NCBI GenBank assembly: GCA_019912665.1
Contig: JAIOIE010000006.1
Location: 372,001 to 436,000 of the forward strand
From: Deltaproteobacteria bacterium
Lineage (GTDB): Bacteria; Desulfobacterota; GWC2-55-46
Reading direction: 5' to 3'
Length of the DNA stretch: 64,000 nucleotides
Of the stretch, positions 36,619 through 46,018 are shown one piece after another. Both the position numbers and the translations under genes were made by a program. Positions within the stretch are counted from its first letter, which is position 1, and each line of letters starts with the position of its first letter. The notes below the pieces were generated by a model that was not told where the DNA came from, searched no databases, and saw only the letters and a list, made by a program, of their open reading frames with translations.

Positions 36619-37092
36619 CTAAAAGCCGCCCGCCTTAAGCGCGAGCCTAACAGCCTCGACCGGGCTTTCCGTTTTAATCACTTCGGCGGATACGTCCCAC
36701 GTCTTTATGCCAATGACCTGCTTCCCGGACTTTAGCGCAAGGGCTATCTCCGAAAGTGTGCCGTAGCCCCCGCCTATTGCTATGAGCGCCGAGGCCGCCC
36801 TTACTATAAGCGCGTTCCTCATCTCGCCCATGCCAGTTGATACAGGAATGTCTATGTATTCGTTGGCCTCGCCCGGGTCGAGCCCCGGGAGTATGCCGAC
36901 CGTGAGCCCTCCCTTTGACCTGCAGCCCCTTGCCGAGGCCCTCATGACGCCTCCGAGGCCGCCGTTCACAAGAACGCACCCGGCTTCGGCTATTAGCGCC
37001 CCGGTCTTCTCGGCGAGCTCGTTCAGAGCCTCATCCTCAAGCCCGTAGCCGATGACCCCTATGACCAGCCTTCTTGCCGGACGGTCAGGCAC
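36619..37092 (-). CDS. TIGR00725/LOG-like Rossmann-fold protein
   Basis: The 157-aa protein has IGVIGYG at the start, [24 protein letters not shown] and the C-terminal [23 protein letters not shown]. These are the TIGR00725/SLOG signature related to lysine decarboxylase-like cytokinin-activating proteins. The function is unknown; a nucleotide-binding or phosphoribohydrolase role is plausible. It starts with GTG inside the last codons of pcm (8-base overlap), so it belongs to the surE-pcm operon. Confidence 0.82.
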   Translation of the reverse strand: MPDRPARRLVIGVIGYGLEDEALNELAEKTGALIAEAGCVLVNGGLGGVMRASARGCRSKGGLTVGILPGLDPGEANEYIDIPVSTGMGEMRNALIVRAASALIAIGGGYGTLSEIALALKSGKQVIGIKTWDVSAEVIKTESPVEAVRLALKAGGF

Positions 37093-37786
37093 GGTCCTTC
37101 TCTTCCCTCCAGCCGGCCTTGCCTATGAGCTTTACGAACCTGCACGCGCCGAGCGTCTCCGTTGCCGCGCCCCCGGCCTTTCTGGTGATCCTCAGTAGTT
37201 TCTGGGAGTCCTCCCCCCCGACCGGGATTATGAGCCTTCCGCCGGGCTTGAGCTGGTCTACGAGGGCCTGCGGCACCTCGGGCGAGCCCGCTGCGACGAC
37301 GACGGCATCGAACGGGGCCTCGTCAGGCCAGCCCATTGTGCCGTCGCCTACCCTTATGACGACGTTACGGCAAAGGAGGCTATCAAGGAGTTTCCGCGCC
37401 CTGTCGGCGATCTTGGATATCCGCTCTACCGAATATACCTTCCCGGCAAGTAGCGAAAGGACGGCCGCCTGGTAGCCGGAGCCGGTCCCAATCTCGAGCA
37501 CCCTCTCGGTCCCGGCAAGCCCGAGCGACTCGGCCATGAAGGCGACCATGTAGGGCTGGGATATCGTCTGCTTCTCTCCTATGGGGAGCGGGTAGTCGGA
37601 GTATGCCTGCGAATGGAGGGCCTCGTCCACGAAGAGGTGTCTCGGGACGGCCAGCATGGCGTCAAGCACCGCGCTGGACCTTATGCCGCGCGGTATGAGC
37701 TGGGTATCGAGCATGTGCCGCCTCGACCGCTCGTATATGTCCCTCTTTATCCTCAGCGCCGCCTGTCCGGCCCCGGCCTTTTTCAT
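37085..37786 (-). CDS. pcm: Protein-L-isoaspartate O-methyltransferase
   Basis: The 233-aa enzyme carries [35 protein letters not shown] and the SAM site [15 protein letters not shown], all diagnostic of Pcm, which repairs isoaspartyl damage in aged proteins. It overlaps surE by four bases upstream and the LOG-like gene by eight bases downstream, so the three are translated as a coupled unit. This is the conserved stationary-phase maintenance cluster. Confidence 0.95.
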   Translation of the reverse strand: MKKAGAGQAALRIKRDIYERSRRHMLDTQLIPRGIRSSAVLDAMLAVPRHLFVDEALHSQAYSDYPLPIGEKQTISQPYMVAFMAESLGLAGTERVLEIGTGSGYQAAVLSLLAGKVYSVERISKIADRARKLLDSLLCRNVVIRVGDGTMGWPDEAPFDAVVVAAGSPEVPQALVDQLKPGGRLIIPVGGEDSQKLLRITRKAGGAATETLGACRFVKLIGKAGWREEKDRA

Positions 37787-38535
37787 CTTATCTTCCAGCC
37801 CCGAAGCTCCGTGAGGGAACGGTAGTTGGTCATGTCGAGGTGTATGGGCGTTATGGAGACATAGCCGTCATGCACGGCCCTGAAGTCGGCGTCCGCGCCC
37901 CCTTCCCACCTTTCGAGGTCGCCGCCTATCCAGTAGTATTTCTTGCCCCTGGGGTCCACCTTCTCGACCACGGCGTCGCTGAAGAACCTCTTCCCCTGCG
38001 TCGTAATCCTGTATCCCTTGGGAGCCTCGGCCGGGACATTGACATTAAGTAGCGTGTCCCTGGGCATCCCTTGCTTGATCACGTGCCTTGCAAGCCTCGC
38101 GGCAAAGGCCGCGGCATACCCGAAGTCGTAGCCGTCCTTCTCAAGGAGCGATACGGCTATCGACGGGATCCCGAGAAGGGTCCCCTCCATTGCGGCGGAG
38201 ACCGTTCCGGAATAGGATACGTCCTCGCCCATGTTGCCGCCCTTGTTTATGCCCGATACGACGATATCGGGCCTCTCGGGGAGAATGCCGTTCACGGCAA
38301 GCGTAACGCAGTCGGTAGGGGTGCCGTCGACCGCGAACATCCGCGTCCCCGCCCCCTCTACCCTCAACGGCCTGTGGAGCGTAAGGGAATGGCTTGCCGC
38401 GCTCTTTTCCCTGTCCGGGGCGACCACATATACAGTCCCCACGCGCCGTAGCGCCGAGGCTAGCTTAAGTATCCCTTCAGAGCGTATGCCGTCGTCATTC
38501 GAGACCAGGATGACCTTCTTTTTCATTTCTGCCAT
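37783..38535 (-). CDS. surE: 5'/3'-nucleotidase SurE
   Basis: The 250-aa protein has the SurE metal site SNDDGI at the start, [23 protein letters not shown] and [20 protein letters not shown]. It removes phosphate from nucleoside monophosphates. A TATAAT sequence lies directly at the first ATG (38535), so translation may really start at the second ATG (38526); no clear ribosome binding site supports either. It heads the minus-strand surE-pcm-nlpD-rpoS run. Confidence 0.95.
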   Translation of the reverse strand: MAEMKKKVILVSNDDGIRSEGILKLASALRRVGTVYVVAPDREKSAASHSLTLHRPLRVEGAGTRMFAVDGTPTDCVTLAVNGILPERPDIVVSGINKGGNMGEDVSYSGTVSAAMEGTLLGIPSIAVSLLEKDGYDFGYAAAFAARLARHVIKQGMPRDTLLNVNVPAEAPKGYRITTQGKRFFSDAVVEKVDPRGKKYYWIGGDLERWEGGADADFRAVHDGYVSITPIHLDMTNYRSLTELRGWKIR

Positions 38536-38932
38536 TATACAATTTTAGCAGGGGCATGGGCGCCCCGTCCTCTCTTTCGGGGATTGTAGCGGATAAAAAA
38601 ATATAATGTAAACTGCCCATGATTTCAACAGTATATTGGGCGGCCCCGGAGCCTCTAAAAAGGCGATCAGACTAAATATCCTCAAAGCGCACTGAAATGT
38701 GCTATATTAATCATGGCGCGGGCGCGGGTATTTTGATGATGACCCTTCAGTCCCGGACTTTACTTTTTTCAATGCTGAAATCAAAAAAGTCAGTCTGTTC
38801 AAAAAGCTCAAAATGCAATGAGTTCGAAAAATGAGGACGAGGCGTACTTCTGTAGTACGTCGGAGTGTCCAATTTTGAAGACGACGCAGCAGATTGGGCT
38901 TTTTCAGCGGCCTGACAGGGGGTAGCTGGTTC
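38536..38932. other. Intergenic region between surE and glgB
   Basis: About 400 bases without a gene separate divergent surE and glgB. The right third is repeat copy B. A TATAAT hexamer at 38602-38607 has no -35 partner at normal spacing. No other element could be supported. Confidence 0.6.
38791..38914. repeat. Dispersed repeat, copy B (124 bp), 18 bases before glgB
   Basis: It matches copy A at 36495-36617, best in the right half (GTCCAATTTTGAAGACGACG and following bases are identical). The ends are imperfect inverted repeats and the inner palindrome is GGCGTAC...GTACGTC, where the change keeps pairing as G-U in RNA. It fills most of the region just upstream of the glgB start. Confidence 0.85.
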
Positions 38933-40864
38933 ATGAACGGGGTAACATTTCCTCTCGTATTTCACGACGCAAGCCACGTAACCGACCACGACATATATTT
39001 CTTCAAGGAAGGGAACCATTACAAGCTATATAACAAGCTCGGCGCTCACCTCTCCGAGGTCAACGGCGTAAAGGGCGTCCACTTCGCGGTCTGGGCGCCT
39101 AACGCCGAGTCCGTTTCTGTAATGGGGGACTTTAACGGCTGGAACACCGAGACGCACCGGCTCAAGGTCCGCGACGACTGGTCGGGAGTCTGGGAGGGCT
39201 TCGTCCCCGGAATAGGCCATTCAACCCTATATAAGTACTTCATCAAATCGAGATTTCACGGCTACAGGGTGCAGAAGGGCGACCCCTTCGCCTTCCACTG
39301 GGAATGCCCGCCCAAGACCGCCTCTGTAGTATGGGACCTCTCCTACGAATGGGGCGACCAGGAATGGATGCTGAAGAGGAGGGAGCGTAACGCCCTGGAC
39401 AAGCCCATCTCGATTTACGAGGTGCACCTGGGCTCGTGGAGAAAGGTCCCGGAGGAGGGCGGCCGGTCCTTGAGCTACCGCGAAATGGCGGTCCAGCTCG
39501 CCGATTATGTAAAGGAGATGGGCTTTACGCATGTCGAGTTCCTCCCGATCATGGAGCACCCGTTCTATGGCTCATGGGGTTACCAGACCCTCGGCTACTT
39601 CGCGCCGACCAGCAGGTTCGGCACGCCTCAGGATTTCATGTACCTCGTCGACTATCTACACCAGAACGACATCGGGGTCATACTCGACTGGGTGCCCTCG
39701 CATTTCCCCGGCGACGAATACGGCCTCTCTTACTTCGACGGCACGCACCTTTTCGAGCATTCCGACCCGAGGAAGGGCTTTCACCCGGACTGGGCGAGCT
39801 ACATATTCAACTATGGACGTCACGAGGTGCGCTCATTCCTCATAAGCTCAGCGCTCTTCTGGCTCGACAAGTACCACGTGGACGGAATAAGGGTGGACGC
39901 CGTCGCGTCCATGCTCTACCTGGACTATTCGCGGGAGGAAGGAGAGTGGGTCCCCAACGAGCACGGCGGCAGGGAGAACATCGAGGCCATAGGGTTTTTG
40001 AAGCGCCTTAACGAGGCCGTATACCACGAGTTTCCCGACGTGCAGACCTTCGCGGAGGAGTCGACCGCATGGCCCATGGTCTCGAAACCCACATGGCTCG
40101 GCGGCCTGGGTTTCGGCATGAAATGGAACATGGGATGGATGCACGACACGCTAAAATATTTCTCAAAGGACCCGGTCTTCAGGAAGTACTACCATAACCA
40201 GCTCACCTTCAGCATCTGGTACGCCTTTACCGAGAATTTCATGCTGCCGCTCTCCCACGATGAGGTCGTGCACGGCAAGGGCTCGCTTATCGGGAAGATG
40301 CCCGGAGACGAGTGGCAGAAGCACGCGAACCTCCGGCTCCTTTACGGCTACATGTACGGGCACCCCGGGAAAAAGCTCCTCTTCATGGGCGGGGAGTTCG
40401 GGCAGGTAAGGGAATGGACTCACGACGAGAGCCTGGAATGGCACGTGCTTGCATACGGCTGCCACGCGGGCGTAAAGAGGTGGGTAGCGGATTTGAATCG
40501 CCTCTACCGGACCGATCCGGCCCTTCACGAGCTCGACTTCTCGGACGAGGGGTTCGAGTGGGTGGACTTCCACGACTGGGAAAACAGCGTGATAAGCTTC
40601 CTCCGTAAAGGCAGGGACCTTAAAGATACAGTGCTTGTCGTCTGCAATCTTACCCCGGTCTACCGGGAGCGGTACAGGATAGGCGTGCCCGAAGGCGGGT
40701 GGTGGCAGGAGATACTGAACAGCGATTCGGAAATTTACGGCGGTAGCGGAAAGGGGAACCTCGGCGGCGTGGACGCGGAAGAAATCACGTCGCACAAAAG
40801 GCCCTTCTCGCTCGATATTAGCCTCCCTCCCCTATCGGCTGTCTTTTTCAAGAGGAAGGGTTAA
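38933..40864 (+). CDS. glgB: 1,4-alpha-glucan branching enzyme
   Basis: The 643-aa GH13 enzyme has an N-terminal CBM48-type module ([23 protein letters not shown]), then the catalytic barrel. [10 protein letters not shown] contains the nucleophile Asp, FAEEST the acid/base Glu and [12 protein letters not shown] the third carboxylate. It forms alpha-1,6 branches in glycogen. The open frame reaches into repeat copy B, but ATG 38933 with a GGGGG stretch upstream is the reasonable start. No other glycogen genes are next to it. Confidence 0.95.
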   Translation: MNGVTFPLVFHDASHVTDHDIYFFKEGNHYKLYNKLGAHLSEVNGVKGVHFAVWAPNAESVSVMGDFNGWNTETHRLKVRDDWSGVWEGFVPGIGHSTLYKYFIKSRFHGYRVQKGDPFAFHWECPPKTASVVWDLSYEWGDQEWMLKRRERNALDKPISIYEVHLGSWRKVPEEGGRSLSYREMAVQLADYVKEMGFTHVEFLPIMEHPFYGSWGYQTLGYFAPTSRFGTPQDFMYLVDYLHQNDIGVILDWVPSHFPGDEYGLSYFDGTHLFEHSDPRKGFHPDWASYIFNYGRHEVRSFLISSALFWLDKYHVDGIRVDAVASMLYLDYSREEGEWVPNEHGGRENIEAIGFLKRLNEAVYHEFPDVQTFAEESTAWPMVSKPTWLGGLGFGMKWNMGWMHDTLKYFSKDPVFRKYYHNQLTFSIWYAFTENFMLPLSHDEVVHGKGSLIGKMPGDEWQKHANLRLLYGYMYGHPGKKLLFMGGEFGQVREWTHDESLEWHVLAYGCHAGVKRWVADLNRLYRTDPALHELDFSDEGFEWVDFHDWENSVISFLRKGRDLKDTVLVVCNLTPVYRERYRIGVPEGGWWQEILNSDSEIYGGSGKGNLGGVDAEEITSHKRPFSLDISLPPLSAVFFKRKG

Positions 40865-40870
40865 TGCAAG

Positions 40871-42025
40871 TCAGGGTTTTGGCTTGTATGTTATCCTGTA
40901 CACCGCCCCTGCCCTGTCGTCTGACACATAAAGCGCGCCGTCTTTGCCCACTACCGCGTCTACCGGCCTTCCCCATGCCTCACCTTCCACGAGCCAGCCG
41001 GTCACGACATCGAACGGAGCGCCGGAAGGTTTTCCCTTCGTAAAAGGTATTGCCGATAGCTTATAGCCGGTCGGAACTTCCCTGTCCCATGAGCCGTGGA
41101 AGGCTACATAAAGGGCATTTCTAAGCCTATTCGGGAAATCCAGGCCATAGCCGAAGGCAATCCCCAGGGGAGCGGAATGGGCCTGCATCTCAACAACCGG
41201 GGGTATGGTATCCTTGCACCGCTCAGGGCTCCCCAGCTCCGGGTCAGGCACCCGGCTCCCATAGCAGAAAGGCCAGCCGTAATCCCCGCCTTTCCTTATG
41301 AGGTTAAGCTCCTCGGGCGGGATGTCGTCTCCGATGCTGTCCCTCCCGTTATCCACGCCCCAGAGCTCGCCCGTTTCCGGGTGGAACATGATACCTACGC
41401 TATTTCGGAGACCGGTCGCGAATATCTCCGCTTTCGAATCCGTAAACCTCAGGACCGCCGCCCGCCTTTTGTCCGCCTCCATGCAGGCATTGCAGCTCGA
41501 TCCGGCTGACACATAGAGCGAGTTGTCAGGCCCGGCCACGACGGTCCGCGTCCAGTGGCCGCCGCCCGCGGGCACGTCCTGGCTGAGTATCCTTTTCACA
41601 TCGGCTTTTAGGTCGCCTGAAGCGTCCTCAAGGGCTATGAGACTCCCGGTCTCGGCGACTATGAGCGTGCCGTCCCTGAAGGCAAGGCCGTGCGGCCTCT
41701 TGAGGTTCCTGGCGAACACTATGATTTCGTCCGCCACGCCGTCTCGGTCTTTGTCAGGCAGCGCCAGGACGTTGCCTTCCGAAGGGGAGCTAAGGAATAT
41801 CACTCCGTCGGTCCTTACTGCCATGAACCGGGCTCCTGGAACCCCGGCCGCATATACCGAGACCTTTAGCCCCGGAACGGCCTCAAGGGTCCTTTCAGTG
41901 GTGAATATGCCCTTTCTGAACTTCTCAGGGACTTCGAGACGGACAGGAGCGAGTGTTTCCCCGAAAAGGGATGAAGGGAGGAGGGCCGCCAAAAGGAGGA
42001 CTGATATGTGGGCAAGCTTAAGCAT
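40871..42025 (-). CDS. PQQ-type sugar dehydrogenase (sorbosone dehydrogenase-like beta-propeller)
   Basis: The 384-aa protein has a signal peptide (cut near SLFGET) and six-bladed propeller features of soluble glucose/sorbosone dehydrogenases: GLAFRDGTLIVAETG, GGGHWTRTVVAGPDNSLYVSAGSSCNAC, RNSVGIMFHPETGELWGVDNGRD and FHGSWDR. It should oxidise sugars or other substrates in the periplasm with PQQ, although cofactor dependence is not proven. It is convergent with glgB, separated by six bases. Confidence 0.85.
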   Translation of the reverse strand: MLKLAHISVLLLAALLPSSLFGETLAPVRLEVPEKFRKGIFTTERTLEAVPGLKVSVYAAGVPGARFMAVRTDGVIFLSSPSEGNVLALPDKDRDGVADEIIVFARNLKRPHGLAFRDGTLIVAETGSLIALEDASGDLKADVKRILSQDVPAGGGHWTRTVVAGPDNSLYVSAGSSCNACMEADKRRAAVLRFTDSKAEIFATGLRNSVGIMFHPETGELWGVDNGRDSIGDDIPPEELNLIRKGGDYGWPFCYGSRVPDPELGSPERCKDTIPPVVEMQAHSAPLGIAFGYGLDFPNRLRNALYVAFHGSWDREVPTGYKLSAIPFTKGKPSGAPFDVVTGWLVEGEAWGRPVDAVVGKDGALYVSDDRAGAVYRITYKPKP

Positions 42026-42168
42026 CTTTTTCCTTACAAAAAAAAGGTGCGGTGCCGACAGGCTCTCTAACGAACATTCTACTTTGAAAAGCGGCCAGCC
42101 GCAACTCTTTACGGCCGTTTTGACTGAATTGGATTGGAATGCGAGGGACTGGCACTTACGGGAAGGCG

Positions 42169-42828
42169 TTATCTTGACAAGGGCTTTAAATATTTCTTAA
42201 ACCATCTGGCAGCGAGGCTTGCGACCTCCTCCAGAGCGCCGGGTTCCTCGAAAAGGTGGGTAGCGCCGGGGACAATGACCATCTCCTTTTCCGCGGCTAT
42301 CTTCTCGTAGGCCTTCCTGTTGAGCTCTATCACGATATCGTCCCTTCCGCCTACGATGAGTAGCGTCGGGGATTTGACCATTTGCAGGGCGTCCATCGCG
42401 AGGTCGGGCCGGCCTCCCCTGGAGACGACCGCGCCTATGGCGTCTCCGGTCCTTGCGGCACTCCGGAGTGCCGCGGCAGCGCCGGTGCTCGCGCCGAAGT
42501 ACCCTATCCTCAGGCTTTTTGTCGCGTCCTCTTCGGCGAGCCAGGTTGTAGCCGCGTCTAGCCTTTCCGCAAGGAGGCCGATATCGAACCGGGTCTCGTA
42601 GTCGATGTCCTCATCCCTCGTAAGTAGGTCCATGAGGAGTGTCCCGAGCCCGGCTTTCCTCAGGACCCCGGCCACGTAGTTGTTCCTCGGGCTGTGGCGT
42701 GAGCTGCCGCTCCCGTGCGCGAAAAGGACTATGCCTTCCGCGCCGTCGGGGACGGCAAGCGCGCCCTCGAGTCTTACCCTGCCGGACGGTATGTATACTA
42801 GAGATCCGGAATCGCTCACAAGCCTCAT
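42169..42828 (-). CDS. Dienelactone hydrolase-like alpha/beta hydrolase
   Basis: The 219-aa protein has the oxyanion segment FAHGSGSSRHSPRN, the nucleophile elbow GASTGAAAA, Asp in VGGRDDIV and His in GATHLFEEPG. This group is often fused to or near phosphoribosyltransferases and annotated as dienelactone hydrolase family. The substrate is unknown. It has no signal peptide, so it is cytoplasmic. Confidence 0.85.
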   Translation of the reverse strand: MRLVSDSGSLVYIPSGRVRLEGALAVPDGAEGIVLFAHGSGSSRHSPRNNYVAGVLRKAGLGTLLMDLLTRDEDIDYETRFDIGLLAERLDAATTWLAEEDATKSLRIGYFGASTGAAAALRSAARTGDAIGAVVSRGGRPDLAMDALQMVKSPTLLIVGGRDDIVIELNRKAYEKIAAEKEMVIVPGATHLFEEPGALEEVASLAARWFKKYLKPLSR

Positions 42829-42930
42829 TCAGCACCGTTTTTTTTACAAGTCAGGACGGATTTTCCCTATTTGTAAGTATTGCCGCAGGGCCGGGACATG
42901 TCAAGAAAAGGCAGGGCCGGAATCTCCCCC

Positions 42931-44319
42931 TCAGAGCTTATTCAGGCCGTTCAGGGCAGCCTCCTTGTAGGCGTCCGAAAGGGTCGGATAATTGAAAACC
43001 GCGTCCTTGAAGTAATCTATGGGCCCGCCGTAGCACATGACCGCCTGGCCGAGGTGTATGAGCTCGCTTGCGCGCTCGCCGACGATATGGACCCCGAGGA
43101 GCCGCCTCGTATCCCTGTCGAAGATGAGCTTGAGCATGCCGTGGGTGTCGCCTATTATCTGCCCCCTCGCGACCTCGTGGAAGTACGCGGAGCCGGTCTC
43201 GTAGGGTACTCCCTTCAGCATCAGGCTCTCCTCCGTCTCCCCGACCATGGCTATCTCGGGTATGGTGTAGATGCCGTAAGGCAGAAGGCCGGGAAGCTCG
43301 CAGGTGATCCCCTCCTTGTGGAAGGCGTGGCAGACTGCCCTCCTACCCTGCTCCATCGAGGTAGAGGCGAGCGACGGGAAGCCTATTACGTCCCCTATGG
43401 CGTAGATGTGCGGGACGGTCGTCTGAAAGTCCTCGTTAACGGATATGAGCCCCCTTGAGTCGGCCTTGAGCCCTGCAGCGCCGAGGTTCAGGGTATCGGA
43501 ATTACCGGTCCTCCCCATTGTGTAAAGGAGCTTTTCCGAGGCGAGCATCTTTCCGCTCTTAAGGCGCGTCACCACCCTTCCCGGGCTTTCCACCACGATG
43601 TCCACCACCTCTTCATCCAGCCTCATTGTCACGCCCGAGTGCCTCATCCTGTAGGTAAGGTTCTCAGCCACCTCCTCGTCCACGAAATTGAGGAGCCTCT
43701 TCCTTTTCTCGACGAGGTTCACTTTAACTCCGAGCGCAGCGAAGATGCACGCGTACTCGCAGCCGATTACGCCGCCGCCGACGATCGTGAGGTTCCTGGG
43801 GATCCTGTCGAGCTTCAAGATGGTGTCGCTGTCGTAGATGTGGCCGGAGTCGAAGGGTATTTCAGGCGGGCGCGCGGGCCTTGAGCCGGGGGCGAGCATT
43901 ATGACTCCGGCCTTGAAGACCTCCCAGCCTCCCCCTTCTCCTCTCGCCTCAAGCGTATGGCTGTCCAGGAAGGATGCTGTCCCGTAAGCTATCGCGACCC
44001 TGTTCCGGCTGAACTGGTCCATTACCACTTCGAGCTGACGACGTATGACCTCGGTCTTACGGTGGAGTATCTCGTTCAGGGTCAAATCCCTGTCCATTAT
44101 GAGCTGGAGGCCGAATATGGCCCGCTCCCTGAAACCCGAATAGAGTAGCGCCATCTCCCGGAGCGTCTTGCTCGGGAGCGTCCCGGTGTGTATACCGGCC
44201 CCGCCGAGATACGGGCTCCTCTCTACTATCACGACCCTTTTCCCGAGCTTCGCGGCCTGCAGCGCCGCCTTCTGCCCCCCCGGGCCCGAGCCCACGACTA
44301 GGACGTCGTATTCCCTCAT
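42931..44319 (-). CDS. sthA: Soluble (Si-specific) NAD(P)+ transhydrogenase
   Basis: The 462-aa flavoprotein starts with an FAD-binding VVGSGPGGQKAALQAAKLGK, has a second dinucleotide motif TIVGGGVIGCEYACIFAALG and FAD motif IYAIGDVIG. The region that is a CxxxxC disulphide in lipoamide dehydrogenases reads GAGIHTGTLPSKTLRE, without the cysteines, which is the SthA hallmark. It interconverts NADPH and NADH. A TATAAT on the minus strand (44357-44362) may belong to its promoter, but the -35 is poor. Confidence 0.93.
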   Translation of the reverse strand: MREYDVLVVGSGPGGQKAALQAAKLGKRVVIVERSPYLGGAGIHTGTLPSKTLREMALLYSGFRERAIFGLQLIMDRDLTLNEILHRKTEVIRRQLEVVMDQFSRNRVAIAYGTASFLDSHTLEARGEGGGWEVFKAGVIMLAPGSRPARPPEIPFDSGHIYDSDTILKLDRIPRNLTIVGGGVIGCEYACIFAALGVKVNLVEKRKRLLNFVDEEVAENLTYRMRHSGVTMRLDEEVVDIVVESPGRVVTRLKSGKMLASEKLLYTMGRTGNSDTLNLGAAGLKADSRGLISVNEDFQTTVPHIYAIGDVIGFPSLASTSMEQGRRAVCHAFHKEGITCELPGLLPYGIYTIPEIAMVGETEESLMLKGVPYETGSAYFHEVARGQIIGDTHGMLKLIFDRDTRRLLGVHIVGERASELIHLGQAVMCYGGPIDYFKDAVFNYPTLSDAYKEAALNGLNKL

Positions 44320-44410
44320 GAACGCACCCCTGGATTAGACGATTAGACTAGCCTTGATTATACACTGGATACGCCGAAACAACGCGAAACTCTTCTTTAG
44401 AACTGCCTTC

Positions 44411-44431
44411 TTGACAGGAAGCTTATGTCAA
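44411..44431. promoter_or_regulatory. Operator-like inverted repeat
   Basis: TTGACA and TGTCAA are perfect inverted copies separated by nine bases (about one helical turn between arms). Located between sthA and the XRE-family gene, it could be the XRE protein's own operator or an sthA operator. This rests on symmetry and position only. Confidence 0.35.
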
Positions 44432-44499
44432 AATCTGCGAGTGTTCTATTTTATTAAAATGATAGCCCTTCCTGCTATGTATTGCGCTTAAATTTTTTC

Positions 44500-44527
44500 T
44501 TGCAAATCCAAAAACCTCTGATATATT
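44500..44527 (+). promoter_or_regulatory. Candidate sigma-70 promoter for the XRE gene
   Basis: TTGCAA and TATATT are separated by 16 bases. The same TTGCAA -35 is found in front of enolase (51081) and the M16 gene (61571). A leader of about 200 bases would precede the XRE start codon. Confidence 0.4.
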
Positions 44528-44734
44528 GATTTTTAGGGGCTCACGGATGAAACAACTTGCGCCAACTATGCACAAGCCATGCTTACACCTTGAAAGCACC
44601 AGTTGAGTTCCCTTCTAAAAAATTTAAATATTTTTTAAGCCAGCCGAAATAATATCGATACTAATCAAGTATCCTACTATTTTTCCTGCAATTTTCCCGC
44701 TTTTTCTTTATACGCTAGGAGCTCTGCCTATTTT

Positions 44735-44965
44735 ATGAAAGAGCTGGACCATATACTTTTTCGAATTGTGACAATTCGAAAGGTGAAGGGGTATTCTCAG
44801 GCGGATGTGGCGGAAAAGCTGGGGATTGAGCGCTCTACCTATGCCCGTAAAGAAACGGGACATATACCGCTTACTTTGAACGATTTGCTATTAATAATGC
44901 AAGTTTTAGACATCAGACCTGAGGCCCTCTTCAGGTCTGATTACCAAAGTAATAGAAAACCTTAA
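44735..44965 (+). CDS. Small XRE-family helix-turn-helix regulator
   Basis: The 76-aa product is essentially one HTH domain: TIRKVKGYSQADVAEKLGIERSTYARKETGHIPLTLNDLLLIMQVLDI. TAGGAG upstream may serve as the ribosome binding site. It is AT-rich like its two neighbours. It is convergent with the sigma-54 activator and overlaps it by four bases at the 3' ends. It probably represses its own island, but no target is proven. Confidence 0.82.
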   Translation: MKELDHILFRIVTIRKVKGYSQADVAEKLGIERSTYARKETGHIPLTLNDLLLIMQVLDIRPEALFRSDYQSNRKP

Positions 44966-46017
44966 TGAGCCTCCTGGAGCCCATGCTCCCTCATTTTGTT
45001 TAATAACGTATTCCTGTGAAGCCCCATTTTTTTAGAAGCTTCCGTTCTGTTCCAATTGGTTTCCTGCAGAACCTTTATCAGGTACTCCTTTTCAAAGGCT
45101 TTCATTGCATCTTCATAGGTGACAGCAGGCTTGTTTACATTTGATTTGAAAAGTGTTTCAGGCAAAAAATCTGCGTCTATTATACTATCCTCAGCCGCCA
45201 GGACGACAAGCATCTCTGAGAGGTTCTGCAGTTCGCGCACATTCCCAAACCATGAATATTTTGTCAGAATATCCAGTGCCCTGTCTGTAATCCCGCCAAT
45301 CCTTTTGTTGTATTTTTTACCGTATTCCGAAAGATAGTGCTGGACAAGCAAGGGGATGTCTTCCCTTCTATCCCTCAGCGGCGGGATATCTATCGGCAGT
45401 ACATTCAGTCTGTAGTAAAGGTCCTCCCTGAAACGCCCCTCCTTGACTTCATTAAGCAGATTGACATTTGCGGCGGCTATGAATCTCACGTCTACCTTGA
45501 CGGAAATAAGCGAGCCCACAGGCTCAAAAGACTTTTCCTGTATAACACGGAGCAACTTGACTTGCAGATGCGGTGGAAGTGTCGCTATTTCATCGAGGAA
45601 TATGGTTCCACCATTGGCGAATTCTAATTTACCTATCGCCTTCTGGTTTGCCCCTGTAAAAGAGCCCTTTTCATGTCCAAACAGCTCCCTTTCCATCAAG
45701 TCAGAAGGGATTGCGCCGCAGTTGATGGCAACGAAAGGCTTTTGTGAGCGCGTACTGGTGTGATGTATCGCCTGGGCTACGAGTTCCTTGCCTGTTCCAG
45801 TCTCTCCAGTCAAGAGCACAGTTGTTGATGTTTTTGAAATAGCTTCCATAATTTGAAAGACGTGTTTCATCTTCGGGGACTCAGTTATTATCCCGTACTG
45901 ATACATCGGACTCCTATTTAAGGTATGGGATAAGCTATAACAATCATAACCGATTTTACTGTGCGCTACAAGCACTTTGTAACTTTTTCTTTTAGCAGAT
46001 TCAATAACGAAGTCCAA
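44962..46017 (-). CDS. Sigma-54-dependent activator without receiver domain
   Basis: The 351-aa protein has a sigma-54 AAA+ domain with Walker A GETGTGKE, GHEKGSFTGA (Ser variant of GAFTGA) and Walker B IFLDE, then a Fis-type HTH (NRTEASKKMGLHRNTLLNKM). Only about 45 residues precede the ATPase domain, so no sensor or receiver is present; such proteins are often controlled by a partner or by expression level. The TTG start one base after the upstream stop codon suggests coupling; an ATG at codon 38 (MYQYGII) is the alternative. It likely activates a sigma-54 promoter connected to the neighbouring gene. Confidence 0.88.
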   Translation of the reverse strand: MDFVIESAKRKSYKVLVAHSKIGYDCYSLSHTLNRSPMYQYGIITESPKMKHVFQIMEAISKTSTTVLLTGETGTGKELVAQAIHHTSTRSQKPFVAINCGAIPSDLMERELFGHEKGSFTGANQKAIGKLEFANGGTIFLDEIATLPPHLQVKLLRVIQEKSFEPVGSLISVKVDVRFIAAANVNLLNEVKEGRFREDLYYRLNVLPIDIPPLRDRREDIPLLVQHYLSEYGKKYNKRIGGITDRALDILTKYSWFGNVRELQNLSEMLVVLAAEDSIIDADFLPETLFKSNVNKPAVTYEDAMKAFEKEYLIKVLQETNWNRTEASKKMGLHRNTLLNKMREHGLQEAH

Positions 46018-46018
46018 C

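Larger units (their letters stand above)
44320..44734. other. AT-rich intergenic region between sthA and the XRE gene
   Basis: This 415-base stretch is far more AT-rich than the chromosome around it and begins the AT-rich island. It holds a palindrome at 44411-44431, a candidate promoter at 44500-44527 and an AT-only hairpin near 44620-44640 (AAAAAAT/ATTTTTT arms). No coding potential was recognised. Confidence 0.6.

Noticed and set aside
38584-38607. TTGTAG plus TATAAT as a glgB promoter
   Set aside because: The spacer is only 12 bases, outside the working range for sigma-70.
42169-42935. Possible fused phosphoribosyltransferase next to the alpha/beta hydrolase
   Set aside because: The hydrolase ends normally and the next gene is sthA; no phosphoribosyltransferase motif is present.
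44620-44645. A/T-only hairpin (AAAAAAT/ATTTTTT) upstream of the XRE gene as a terminator
   Set aside because: No G-C pairs, so the stem is too weak; it is more likely just low-complexity AT sequence.
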